Source: Pseudobutyrivibrio ruminis
GTDB lineage: Bacteria; Bacillota; Clostridia; Lachnospirales; Lachnospiraceae
DNA: 64,000 nucleotides
Assembly: GCA_015057315.1 (NCBI GenBank)
Contig: SVER01000013.1
Location: forward strand, 23,032 to 87,031
Direction: 5' to 3'
Shown here: piece after piece, positions 33,391 through 41,784 of the stretch
Position numbering within the stretch: the stretch's first letter is position 1
Layout: each line of letters opens with the position of its first letter
Position numbers and translations under genes: made by a program
Notes under the pieces: model-generated
Told to the model about the DNA's origin: nothing
Databases searched by the model: none
What the model saw: only the letters and a program-made list of their open reading frames with translations

Positions 33391-35187
33391 ATGGCAAAGG
33401 AATTAATGTCTAGAGACCAGGTAAAGGTTGAAGATACATGGAATGTTAATGACGTATATGAAACAGAGGAATTATGGGAAGCTGATGTAAAGCTTGTTAA
33501 CGATAAGCTTGAAGAACTTACAAAGTTTGCAGGCAAGGTTTGCGAAAGCGCAAATACTCTTCTTAAGGTTTTAGAGGAGACAGCTTTCGTAGAGGAGAAG
33601 GTTGAGAAGGCATATTTTTATTCAGCAAGACTTTTTGATGAAGATCAGGGCAATTCTAAGCATAGAAGCATGAACCAGAAAATGGTTTCTTTGTATGCAA
33701 AAATGGAATCAGATTTGTCATTTATCACACCAGAAATATTAGCCTGCGACAGCGCAAAGCTAGAGCAGTTCTACAATGAAGAGGCCGGACTTGAGCTTTA
33801 TAAAAAGGAGATTAAGGAAATCCAAAGATTAAAGGCTCACACATTATCAGCAGAGCTTGAAAAGGTTGTTGCCATGACAGCAGAAATGTCAAACACACCT
33901 GGAGAAGTATATGAAGCATTCACAAACATCGACCTTACATTCCCTAATGTAAAGGACGAAAACGGTGAAGAGTCAGCTCTTACAAATGGTAATTTTGTTC
34001 CATTTTTGATGTCAGCTGACAGAAACGTTAGAGAGAACGTTTTCAAGGCTTACTATGGCACAATGAAGGGTTATTTAAATACATTTGCTGCAGCTTACAG
34101 TGGCGAAGTTAAGCAGCGTATGTTCTATTCTCGCGTTAGAAATTACGAATCAAATCTTAAGGCAGCTGTTGATGCAAACAACGTATCACCAGAGGTTTAC
34201 GATAACTTAGTTAAGACTGTAAACGCTAACTTGGATAAGCTTCACGCTTATGTATCTCTTCGTAAGAAGTGCTTAGGCGTAGATGAGCTTCACATGTACG
34301 ATATATACACACCTATGATTGCAGATGTTGCAAAGAAGGTAACCTACAAGGAGGCTCAGGAGACAATCTGCAAGGCTCTTTCAGTGTTAGGTGATGACTA
34401 TGTTGCACTTCTTAAGGAAGGCTTCGCAAACAGATGGATTGATGTATATGAGAACAAGGGCAAGCGCGGTGGAGCTTATTCTGACACAGCATACGGTGTT
34501 CACCCATACATGCTTTTAAACTATCACGATACCTTCGATGATATGTTTACAACAGCTCACGAAATGGGCCACAGCATGCACAGCCATTATTCAAATGAAG
34601 CACAGCCATTTATCTACTCACACTACAAGATTTTCGTTGCAGAGGTTGCATCTACATGTAACGAAATCCTCTTATTAGAGTACTTACTTAAGAACTGCAC
34701 TGACAAAAAGGAGAGAGCTTATCTTCTTAACCACTATCTTGATAGCTTCAAGGGTACAGTATACCGTCAGACACAGTTTGCAGAATTTGAAAAAATCACA
34801 AACGAAATGGTAGAAAAGGGCGAGAGCCTTAACGCTGAAAATCTTTCGTCCCTATATAAGGACATAAACGCACGTTATTATGGACCAGATATGATTTCAG
34901 ACGATGAAATTGCATACGAGTGGGCACGTATCCCTCACTTCTACTACAACTTTTATGTATATCAGTATGCAACCAGCTTCTGCGCAGCAGTAGCCATTGC
35001 AGACATGATACTTACTGAGGGTGAGCCAGCAGTTGCCCGCTATAAGAAGTTCCTTTCATCAGGCTGCACCGATGCCCCAGTTGAGCTTCTTAAGATTGCA
35101 GGTGTCGACCTAACAACCCCAGCCCCAATCGAAGCCGCCCTTCGCAAGATGGGCACCATCGTCGACGAACTCGCGACTCTCGTTTAA
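33391..35187 (+). CDS. pepF: Oligoendopeptidase F (M3B zinc peptidase)
   Basis: A 598-residue cytoplasmic metallopeptidase that degrades peptides of roughly 7-17 residues. The zinc site TTAHEMGHSMHSHYS supplies His390, Glu391 and His394, with the third ligand in EVASTCNEILL. Domain order and length match PepF. GGAGGAAGAATA precedes the ATG. It is monocistronic by context, with a divergent small gene upstream and a structured spacer before dnaE. Confidence 0.95.
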   Translation: MAKELMSRDQVKVEDTWNVNDVYETEELWEADVKLVNDKLEELTKFAGKVCESANTLLKVLEETAFVEEKVEKAYFYSARLFDEDQGNSKHRSMNQKMVSLYAKMESDLSFITPEILACDSAKLEQFYNEEAGLELYKKEIKEIQRLKAHTLSAELEKVVAMTAEMSNTPGEVYEAFTNIDLTFPNVKDENGEESALTNGNFVPFLMSADRNVRENVFKAYYGTMKGYLNTFAAAYSGEVKQRMFYSRVRNYESNLKAAVDANNVSPEVYDNLVKTVNANLDKLHAYVSLRKKCLGVDELHMYDIYTPMIADVAKKVTYKEAQETICKALSVLGDDYVALLKEGFANRWIDVYENKGKRGGAYSDTAYGVHPYMLLNYHDTFDDMFTTAHEMGHSMHSHYSNEAQPFIYSHYKIFVAEVASTCNEILLLEYLLKNCTDKKERAYLLNHYLDSFKGTVYRQTQFAEFEKITNEMVEKGESLNAENLSSLYKDINARYYGPDMISDDEIAYEWARIPHFYYNFYVYQYATSFCAAVAIADMILTEGEPAVARYKKFLSSGCTDAPVELLKIAGVDLTTPAPIEAALRKMGTIVDELATLV

Positions 35188-35264
35188 TTTCGTAAATCGT
35201 CGATGTCAAAATAGTAAATTTAGATGAGCAAGATGAAAAAAAGTTATACATAACCTTGGCAAGC

Positions 35265-35352
35265 GCGAGCAGGGAGGCACCATGCCTGACCATGGGTGGG
35301 GGCCCACGCCGGCGGGCTCCCATGGTTAGGTATGGAGGGTGCCCTGCGGGAG
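35265..35352 (+). ncRNA. GC-rich long hairpin upstream of dnaE, unknown element
   Basis: Between pepF and dnaE lies a GC-rich fold. GCAGGG (35269-35274) pairs with CCCTGC (35342-35347), GGCACC with GGTGCC, and CATGCCTGACCATGGG (35281-35296) with CCCATGGTTAGGTATG (35319-35334); an inner GGCCC/GGGCT stem is capped by ACGCCGGC. The imperfect positions in the middle stem are G-T, which pair as G-U in plus-strand RNA but become C-A mismatches on the minus strand, so the fold is best as plus-strand RNA. No T-run follows. It may be a leader element of dnaE or a REP-like insertion. Confidence 0.55.
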
Positions 35353-35405
35353 CATGTAATCCTTCAAATAACTTGTTTGCAGCTTGCGGACTATAGAGGT
35401 ATTTA

Positions 35406-38400
35406 ATGAGTTTTGTACATTTACACACCCATACAGAGTATTCGCTGCTGGATGGCTCTAATAAGATAAAGTCTTATGTTAAGAAGTGCCTGGACCTTGG
35501 CATGACCGCAGCCGCCATCACAGACCATGGCAATATGTATGGCGTAACCAAATTTTATGATGAGTGCATGGCCCAGGGCCTTAAGCCTATTATTGGCTGC
35601 GAGGTCTATGTGGCTCCAGGCTCCAGATTTGATAGAGAAATGGTAAAGGGTGAGGATAGATACTATCACCTTATTTTGCTTGCAGAAAATGACTTAGGCT
35701 ACCATAATCTTATGAAGATTGTATCTGTAGGTTATGTGGAGGGCTTTTATTATAAGCCACGTGTAGATTTCGAAACTATCGAGAAATATCATGAGGGTAT
35801 TATCTGCCTTTCTGCCTGCCTGGCTGGAGAGGTAGCCAGAGCTTTAAATCGTGGTGACTATGAAGAGGCTAAGAGGGTTGCCATTCAGTATAGGGATTGC
35901 TTTGGTGCTAATAACTATTTTCTTGAGATGCAGGACCATGGCATTGCAGAGCAGCAGAATGTGAATCAGGGGCTGCTTCGCCTTTCTAAGGAGACAGGTA
36001 TTCCTCTTGTGGCTACTAACGATTGCCACTATACCAATAAAGAGGATGCTTATAGCCATGATGTGCTTCTTTGTATTCAGACTGCCGCAAGGCTTGACGA
36101 TGTAGATAGAATGCGCTTTGAGACAGAGGAATTCTACGTTAAGTCTGAGGATGAGATGCTAGAGCTGTTCCCTTATGCCAAGGAGGCAGTTTATCGTACT
36201 CAGGAGATAGCAGATAGATGTAATGTCGAGATTCAGTATCATATTGCAGGCTTGCCTCCTTTTGCTGTGCCAGAGGGCTATAATGCCTGGACATATCTTA
36301 ACAAGATTTGCTTTGATGGTCTTAAGGAACGCTATAAAGAAAAGGCTAAGGATTACGAGGAACGTCTGACTTACGAGCTTAACACCATTAAGGAAATGGG
36401 CTATGTAGAGTACTTCCTTATTGTATGGGATTTCATTAATTATGCCAGAACCCATGGTATTCCTGTAGGCCCAGGGCGTGGCTCTGCTGCAGGTTCCCTT
36501 ATCAGCTACACCACAGGTATCACTGATATCGACCCTATGGAGTACAAGCTGGTTTTCGAGCGTTTCCTTAATCCAGAGCGTGTATCCATGCCCGATATTG
36601 ATACGGACTTTGATCCAGAAGGCCGTGAAGAGGTAATCGATTATGTTCGTAAGAAGTACGGTGATGATTGCGTAACACAGATTGTTACCTTCGGTACGCT
36701 TAAGCCTAAGAGCGTGGTACAGGATGTAGGAAGAGTAATGGGACTTCCTATCCCATTTACCAACAGTATCAAGAAGCTTATCCCAGATGCTATCCCTGAG
36801 CAGAAGGTCACAATTGAAACAGCCATTAAATATAGTCCTGAGCTTAGGGCTATTTATGAAAGCGACGACCAGGTTCGTCAGCTTCTCGATATTTGTAAGA
36901 GCCTAGAGGGTCTGCCTCGTAACACAGGTGTACATGCAGCAGGTGTTGTTATTTCTGGCAAGCCTACTGTAGAATACATGCCACTTGCTCTTGGCAAGGG
37001 TGACGTAATTATCACCCAGTACGAAAAGGAAGTAATCGAGGACATTGGCCTTCTTAAGATGGACTTCCTTGGACTTCGAAACCTTACTGTTATCAATGAC
37101 ACTATCAAGCAGGTGGAGAAGAATTATAATATCAAGCTTGATATGCACGAGATAGATTATAATGACCCGGCTGTAATGGAGCTTTTTGCCGATGGTAAGA
37201 CAGAGGGTGTATTCCAGTTTGAATCCTCAGGAATGAAGGGACTTTTAAAGCAGCTTAATCCTACACACATTGGGGATTTAGTCCTTGCCAATGCAGTATA
37301 TCGTCCTGGTCCTATGGATTTCATTCCTAATATTATCGAGTGTAAGAACACTGGTAAGCAGTCTCCATTTATCGAGAAGTTCCCACTTCTTAAGGATGTG
37401 CTTTCCGATACATATGGCTTTCCTGTATATCAGGAGCAGGTTATGCAGATTATGACTACCTGTGCCGGATTTACCATGGGTCGTGCCGATAATGTAAGAC
37501 GATTCATGAGTAAGAAGAAGAGGGATAAGCTTGCAGCAGAGCGCCCTGCTTTCGTTAAGGGATGCTTTGAGACAAATGGAATCAGTGAAGCAGATGCAGG
37601 CTGGCTTTTCGACCAGCTTATGCCTTTCGCTGAGTACGGATTTAATAAGTCTCACGCTGTTGCATATTCTTACGTAGCAGTGCAGACAGCATATCTTAAG
37701 AAATACTATCCGCTAGAGTACATGGCTTCCCTCATGACATCAGTGCTTAACAGCAGTACAAAGATTGCTGAATATATAGCAGAATGTAGGGAGGCAGGAA
37801 TCAAGCTCCTTCCACCAGATGTTAATTATGGAGAAGCTGATTTCTCTGTTGATAATGGAAGCATCCGCTATGGTCTTTCTGCTATTAAATCAGTGGGTGG
37901 CAGCACTGTCCTTTCTATAATAGAAGAAAGGGAGAGAAACGGTCTATATCGTGACCTTGAGGATTTCATCACTCGCGTTAGCAAATATGATGCCAACAAG
38001 CGTACAGTTGAAAACCTGATTAAGGCAGGTGCTTTAGATACATTAGATGGTAACCGCAGACAAAAGATTCTTATCTACCAGCAGATAATGGATTCTGTCA
38101 GCCATAACAAAAAGAACACCATGGAAGGCCAGATGTCCCTGTTTGATTTTGCCACTGACGAGCAAAAGGAAGAGCTTAAGGTTCAGCTTCCACAGGCAGA
38201 CGAATTCCCTAAGGAGCTTATGCTTGCCTTTGAAAAGGAGCTGATGGGAGTATACGTAAGTGGTCATCCATTGGATGATTACATCCCAATCTTAGAGAAA
38301 AATGTTACAGCCCACGCCAGCGAATTTATGTCAGATGCTGATGGAGATGATGAGGGTGCACTTAGCGGCGAGGAATCATACGCCAGCATCAAGGATGGTG

Positions 38401-38918
38401 CAGAGGTTGTAGTAGGTGGAATCATTATGGATTCCACTGTAAAATACACAAAGAATGGCAAGGCAATGTCCTTTATAAATATCGAAGATTTAACAGGTAC
38501 TTTGGAGGTTATCGTATTTCCAACCAGCTTTGAGAAATCCCGCGCTCTCATTGCAGAGGGAAACAAGGTCTTTATCAAAGGTCATGTTCAAAACGAGGAT
38601 GAGCGTGGTGCTAAGCTTATTTGCGATGATATCAAATCATTCGATGATTGCGCTAGAGAAATCTGGATTCAGTTTGCAAATAAGGATATGTATAGCGCCA
38701 GTGAAGGCCAGCTTCTTGATACAATCCGTGAAATGGACGGTAACGATAGTCTTGTTATTTACCTTACAGAAGAGAAGGCTGTTAAGCGCATGGGTGCAAA
38801 TTGCAGTCTGGCTGCTTCTATGGATAACCTTTCAATCCTCCGTGGATTATACGGTGAAGACAACGTAAAGGTTGTGGATAAAAAGATTGAATTCGAAAAA
38901 ACACGCCGCCGGTATTAG
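35406..38918 (+). CDS. dnaE: DNA polymerase III alpha subunit, DnaE type
   Basis: Replicative DNA polymerase of 1170 residues. Domains in order: PHP domain (VHLHTHTEYSLLDG, ITDHGNMYG), C-family polymerase core with catalytic PDIDTDFD (Asp397, Asp399), GPGRGSAAGSL and NTGVHAAGVVI, helix-hairpin-helix region (KYDANKRTVENLIKAGALD) and a C-terminal OB fold (KYTKNGKAMSFINIEDLTG). Length and order are those of Gram-positive DnaE1. GACTATAGAGG lies just upstream of the ATG. A GC-rich hairpin precedes it, and a terminator separates it from pfkA. Confidence 0.97.
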   Translation: MSFVHLHTHTEYSLLDGSNKIKSYVKKCLDLGMTAAAITDHGNMYGVTKFYDECMAQGLKPIIGCEVYVAPGSRFDREMVKGEDRYYHLILLAENDLGYHNLMKIVSVGYVEGFYYKPRVDFETIEKYHEGIICLSACLAGEVARALNRGDYEEAKRVAIQYRDCFGANNYFLEMQDHGIAEQQNVNQGLLRLSKETGIPLVATNDCHYTNKEDAYSHDVLLCIQTAARLDDVDRMRFETEEFYVKSEDEMLELFPYAKEAVYRTQEIADRCNVEIQYHIAGLPPFAVPEGYNAWTYLNKICFDGLKERYKEKAKDYEERLTYELNTIKEMGYVEYFLIVWDFINYARTHGIPVGPGRGSAAGSLISYTTGITDIDPMEYKLVFERFLNPERVSMPDIDTDFDPEGREEVIDYVRKKYGDDCVTQIVTFGTLKPKSVVQDVGRVMGLPIPFTNSIKKLIPDAIPEQKVTIETAIKYSPELRAIYESDDQVRQLLDICKSLEGLPRNTGVHAAGVVISGKPTVEYMPLALGKGDVIITQYEKEVIEDIGLLKMDFLGLRNLTVINDTIKQVEKNYNIKLDMHEIDYNDPAVMELFADGKTEGVFQFESSGMKGLLKQLNPTHIGDLVLANAVYRPGPMDFIPNIIECKNTGKQSPFIEKFPLLKDVLSDTYGFPVYQEQVMQIMTTCAGFTMGRADNVRRFMSKKKRDKLAAERPAFVKGCFETNGISEADAGWLFDQLMPFAEYGFNKSHAVAYSYVAVQTAYLKKYYPLEYMASLMTSVLNSSTKIAEYIAECREAGIKLLPPDVNYGEADFSVDNGSIRYGLSAIKSVGGSTVLSIIEERERNGLYRDLEDFITRVSKYDANKRTVENLIKAGALDTLDGNRRQKILIYQQIMDSVSHNKKNTMEGQMSLFDFATDEQKEELKVQLPQADEFPKELMLAFEKELMGVYVSGHPLDDYIPILEKNVTAHASEFMSDADGDDEGALSGEESYASIKDGAEVVVGGIIMDSTVKYTKNGKAMSFINIEDLTGTLEVIVFPTSFEKSRALIAEGNKVFIKGHVQNEDERGAKLICDDIKSFDDCAREIWIQFANKDMYSASEGQLLDTIREMDGNDSLVIYLTEEKAVKRMGANCSLAASMDNLSILRGLYGEDNVKVVDKKIEFEKTRRRY

Positions 38919-38919
38919 T

Positions 38920-38984
38920 AGCTGCCCCTATTCCCAAATTCTATGAAGAATAGAAAAAATTTGTGAGAATAGGGGTAGTTTTTT
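38920..38984 (+). terminator. Terminator after dnaE
   Basis: CTGCCCCTATTC and GAATAGGGGTAG pair with one G-T over 12 bp across an AT-rich loop that itself can fold, followed by TTTTTT. Confidence 0.85.
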
Positions 38985-38996
38985 ACATGTTATATA

Positions 38997-39025
38997 TTGA
39001 AAACGTTGCCAAAAGAGGATAAAAT
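38997..39025 (+). promoter_or_regulatory. pfkA promoter with a near-consensus cre site
   Basis: TTGAAA (38997-39002) and TAAAAT (39020-39025) are 17 bases apart. TGAAAACGTTGCCA (38998-39011) overlaps the -35 box and matches the CcpA cre consensus TGWAANCGNTNWCA at 13 of 14 positions. Catabolite control of pfkA is therefore plausible. Confidence 0.6.
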
Positions 39026-39074
39026 AGGATGGAATTATTATGAAGAGGGATTCATTTTAGGAGGATTTATAAAA

Positions 39075-40064
39075 ATGGCAGATAAGGTAAACACAATCGG
39101 TGTTCTTACCTCAGGTGGCGATGCCCCTGGTATGAATGCTGCAATTCGTGCAGTTGTTCGTCAGGCTATTGCAAGAGGAAAGAAAGTTAAAGGTATTAGA
39201 AGAGGATACGCTGGATTATTATCTGGCGAAATTATAGATATGAACGCTCACAGCGTTTCAGAGACTATTCAGCGCGGTGGTACTATTCTTCAGACAGCTC
39301 GTTGCTTAGAGATGCTTGATCCTGAGTATCAGGAGAAGGCTGCTAAGAACGCTATCGCAGCTGGTATTGATGGCCTTGTTGTTATCGGTGGTGATGGTTC
39401 TTTCAAGGGTGCTCAGAAGATTTCTAAGTTCGGCATCAACACTATCGGTCTTCCAGGTACTATTGATCTTGATATTGCTTGTACAGAATACACTATCGGT
39501 TTCGATACAGCTGTTAACACAGCCATGGAAGCTATCGATAAGGTTCGTGATACATCTACATCACATGAGCGTTGCTCTATCATCGAGGTTATGGGTCGTG
39601 GAGCAGGTTATATCGCTCTTTGGTGCGGTATTGCTAACGGTGCTGAGGATGTTCTTCTTCCTGAGAGATATGATTATGATGAGCAGAAGCTTGTTAATCA
39701 CATCATCGAAGGTCGTAAGAAGGGTAAGCAGCATCATATCATTATCAATGCTGAGGGTATCGGCCACTCAACATCTATGGCTAAGCGTATCGAAGCCGCT
39801 ACAGGTATTGAGACACGTGCTACAATCCTTGGTCACATGCAGCGTGGTGGTTCACCTACATGTAAGGACCGTGTATATGCATCTACAATGGGTGCTATGG
39901 CAGTTGACCTTCTTTGTGAAGGAAAGACAAACCGCGTAGTTGGTTACAGACATGGTGAGTTCGTTGATTTCGATATCGACGAGGCACTCGCTATGAAGAA
40001 GGACGTTGACGAGTATCAGTACTCACTTTGCAAATCTTTGAACAATGATTACAAGTACGAATAA
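39075..40064 (+). CDS. pfkA: ATP-dependent 6-phosphofructokinase
   Basis: Glycolytic enzyme phosphorylating fructose 6-phosphate, 329 residues from the ATG at 39075 (MADKVNTIGVLTSGGDAPGMN). AGGAGG lies nine bases upstream; an earlier in-frame start lies inside the promoter. VVIGGDGSFKGA carries Gly-Ser after the Asp rather than Asp-Thr, which marks ATP rather than pyrophosphate as donor. The catalytic loop reads PGTIDLDI where most bacterial enzymes have TIDND; the two catalytic Asp are kept. The next gene overlaps its last 20 bases. Confidence 0.95.
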   Translation: MADKVNTIGVLTSGGDAPGMNAAIRAVVRQAIARGKKVKGIRRGYAGLLSGEIIDMNAHSVSETIQRGGTILQTARCLEMLDPEYQEKAAKNAIAAGIDGLVVIGGDGSFKGAQKISKFGINTIGLPGTIDLDIACTEYTIGFDTAVNTAMEAIDKVRDTSTSHERCSIIEVMGRGAGYIALWCGIANGAEDVLLPERYDYDEQKLVNHIIEGRKKGKQHHIIINAEGIGHSTSMAKRIEAATGIETRATILGHMQRGGSPTCKDRVYASTMGAMAVDLLCEGKTNRVVGYRHGEFVDFDIDEALAMKKDVDEYQYSLCKSLNNDYKYE

Positions 40065-40851
40065 TAATCAAATCAAAAATATAATTGCACTTAACAAAAA
40101 AGCCAGAGAGCGTAAAGCTCAAAGGCTTTTTGTGGTTGAGGGTATCAGGGCTGTCCTGGAGGTTCCAGGAGAGCTTCTTTCTGCTGTTTATTATATTGAG
40201 GGTTTTGCAGCCTCAGTAGAGGGCAAGGAGTTCATTAACGATATTATCGAAAAGGCTCCAAAGGCTTCCATTGAAGAGGTTACAGCTAATGTCTTCAAAT
40301 CCATGTGCGATACTGTAACACCACAGGGTGTGCTTGCAGTTGTTAGGATGCAGGATTTTACATTACAGGATGTGCTTGGAATTGGCTCTAAGAGGTCAGC
40401 GCATGTGGTAATTTTAGAAACATTGCAGGACCCTGGCAACATGGGTACCATCATCCGTACGGCAGAGGGAGCAGGTGCTACAGGAATTATTATCAATTCT
40501 ACTTCTGTAGATTTATATTCACCTAAGGTAGTTCGCTCCACTATGGGCAGTATTTTTAGAGTGCCACATATTATAGTGCAAGACCTTTCTGCTACCATTA
40601 AGCAGCTTGAAGATGAATACGGGGTAGATGTATATGCAGCCCATCTTAAAGGCTATCGTTATTATGATGAGATGGATTTCACAGGACCTACAGCTTTCAT
40701 GATAGGTAACGAGGGCAATGGCTTATCTGACGAGATTTCAGAGCTTGCCACAAGCTACCTAAAGATTCCAATGGAGGGGCAGTTAGAATCTCTAAATGCA
40801 TCAGTTGCAGCCAGCCTTCTTATGTACGAGACACATCGCCAGAGGAAATAG
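40045..40851 (+). CDS. SpoU/TrmH-family rRNA 2'-O-methyltransferase
   Basis: A 268-residue RNA methyltransferase. The N-terminal substrate-binding domain begins MITSTNNNQIKNIIAL, the usual opening of RlmB-like proteins, and contains LFVVEGIRAVLEV. The trefoil-knot SPOUT domain has motif 1 LQDPGNMGTIIRTAEG, motif 2 MIGNEGNGLS and motif 3 SLNASVAASLLMYE. The ribose target in 23S rRNA cannot be told from sequence. It starts inside pfkA (20-base overlap) and is probably co-transcribed with it. Confidence 0.93.
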   Translation: MITSTNNNQIKNIIALNKKARERKAQRLFVVEGIRAVLEVPGELLSAVYYIEGFAASVEGKEFINDIIEKAPKASIEEVTANVFKSMCDTVTPQGVLAVVRMQDFTLQDVLGIGSKRSAHVVILETLQDPGNMGTIIRTAEGAGATGIIINSTSVDLYSPKVVRSTMGSIFRVPHIIVQDLSATIKQLEDEYGVDVYAAHLKGYRYYDEMDFTGPTAFMIGNEGNGLSDEISELATSYLKIPMEGQLESLNASVAASLLMYETHRQRK

Positions 40852-40858
40852 ATTTAGG

Positions 40859-40892
40859 ATAAATGTCAATGCAAATTGGCATTTATTTTTTA
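40859..40892 (+). terminator. Terminator after the pfkA-methyltransferase pair
   Basis: AAATGTCAAT and ATTGGCATTT pair over 10 bp with one G-T position around GCAA, followed by ATTTTTT. Confidence 0.8.
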
Positions 40893-40994
40893 TAGGAATG
40901 GATATATTATATTAGGTATTAAGGGACATAATGTATAAGGATAATCAGGGTTATGATAGGAAGTAGATTTCAGCGGAAAAATCAAGAGGAAAAA

Positions 40995-41465
40995 ATGAGA
41001 GTCTCATTTGATTTAGATGAGGTTCTGTTTGTTTCGCCTGTGACCCACAAGACAGAGGCACCGCTGCACTTTCCTTTTAATTTGATATACAAGGAAAGAC
41101 TTAGACTGGGAACACCGGAACTTATAAACGAGCTGCAACGTCTTGGCTATGAAGTATGGGTTTACACATCTTCTTTCAGGACGGAAAGATATATTAAAGG
41201 CTTGTTTAAGCACTACAAGGTTCATTTTGATGGTATAATAAATGCCCAGCGCCACCTTAAGGAAGTGCAAAGGGATAATAAGATGATACTTCCTCAGAAA
41301 CTGCCAAGTAGATATAGAATATCATTGCATATTGATGATGAAAATGTTGTATGTAATATGGGGCCACAGTATGGTTTTAAAACATATCAGCTTGATGCAG
41401 AGGATGATGAATGGAAGGATAAAATAATTAAGAGGGTAGAGCATATTAAGAATTTACCTAGGTAA
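40995..41465 (+). CDS. HAD-like phosphatase-fold protein
   Basis: A 156-residue protein starting MRVSFDLDEVLF, where FDLDEVLF is HAD motif I (Asp6, Asp8). Motif II is VWVYTSSFR, and the motif III/IV region is SLHIDDENVVCNM with adjacent acidic residues. It is small, without a cap domain. The substrate is unknown. I use the ATG at 40995 with AGAGGAAAAA upstream. A short conserved-looking gene follows after 27 bases and may be co-transcribed. Confidence 0.75.
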   Translation: MRVSFDLDEVLFVSPVTHKTEAPLHFPFNLIYKERLRLGTPELINELQRLGYEVWVYTSSFRTERYIKGLFKHYKVHFDGIINAQRHLKEVQRDNKMILPQKLPSRYRISLHIDDENVVCNMGPQYGFKTYQLDAEDDEWKDKIIKRVEHIKNLPR

Positions 41466-41492
41466 AGGTTATTATGCTTGGAGGATAATGTT

Positions 41493-41756
41493 ATGCGTAT
41501 ATGGTTTAAATCATGGAAAGACAATCACATGCTGCATGATTTTATGGTGGAGGATGAGTCTGATGAGACTCGCACCCATAAGATATTTAATGCTGTAGAC
41601 AAGGCATGTTATGAGTTTGATACAAGTAAGCCGGTATGGCTTGATTCCACCATTAGGGAATTCAAGCGTCATGGCAAGGCCAGGTTTGGCAGTGATAATT
41701 TTGTGGATGATATCCCATTTGATTATTTAGAGATTCATGTTATAGAAGAAGATTAG
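41493..41756 (+). CDS. Small cytoplasmic protein, unknown function
   Basis: An 87-residue protein (MRIWFKSWKDNHMLHDFMVE, ending IPFDYLEIHVIEED). It is rich in aromatic and charged residues, with no signal or membrane segment. The ATG at 41493 has GGAGG eight bases upstream. I do not recognise the family, but similar short MRIWFKxWKDN-type openings are familiar from Lachnospiraceae hypothetical proteins. It lies between the HAD-like gene and the MATE transporter with short gaps, so it may belong to one transcript. Confidence 0.65.
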   Translation: MRIWFKSWKDNHMLHDFMVEDESDETRTHKIFNAVDKACYEFDTSKPVWLDSTIREFKRHGKARFGSDNFVDDIPFDYLEIHVIEED

Positions 41757-41784
41757 TATTCCATGTGTGGGATTAGAGGTGTTT

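Noticed and set aside
35265..35352. Intrinsic terminator of pepF
   Set aside because: The hairpin is not followed by a T-run and is far longer and more GC-rich than the other terminators in this window.
35090..35428. 112-residue minus-strand ORF over the pepF-dnaE junction
   Set aside because: It overlaps both flanking genes and the GC-rich hairpin, has no start signal, and is low complexity.
39316..39939. 207-residue ORF in another frame of pfkA
   Set aside because: It lies wholly inside a clearly conserved gene and has no ribosome binding site; it is a shadow of codon bias.
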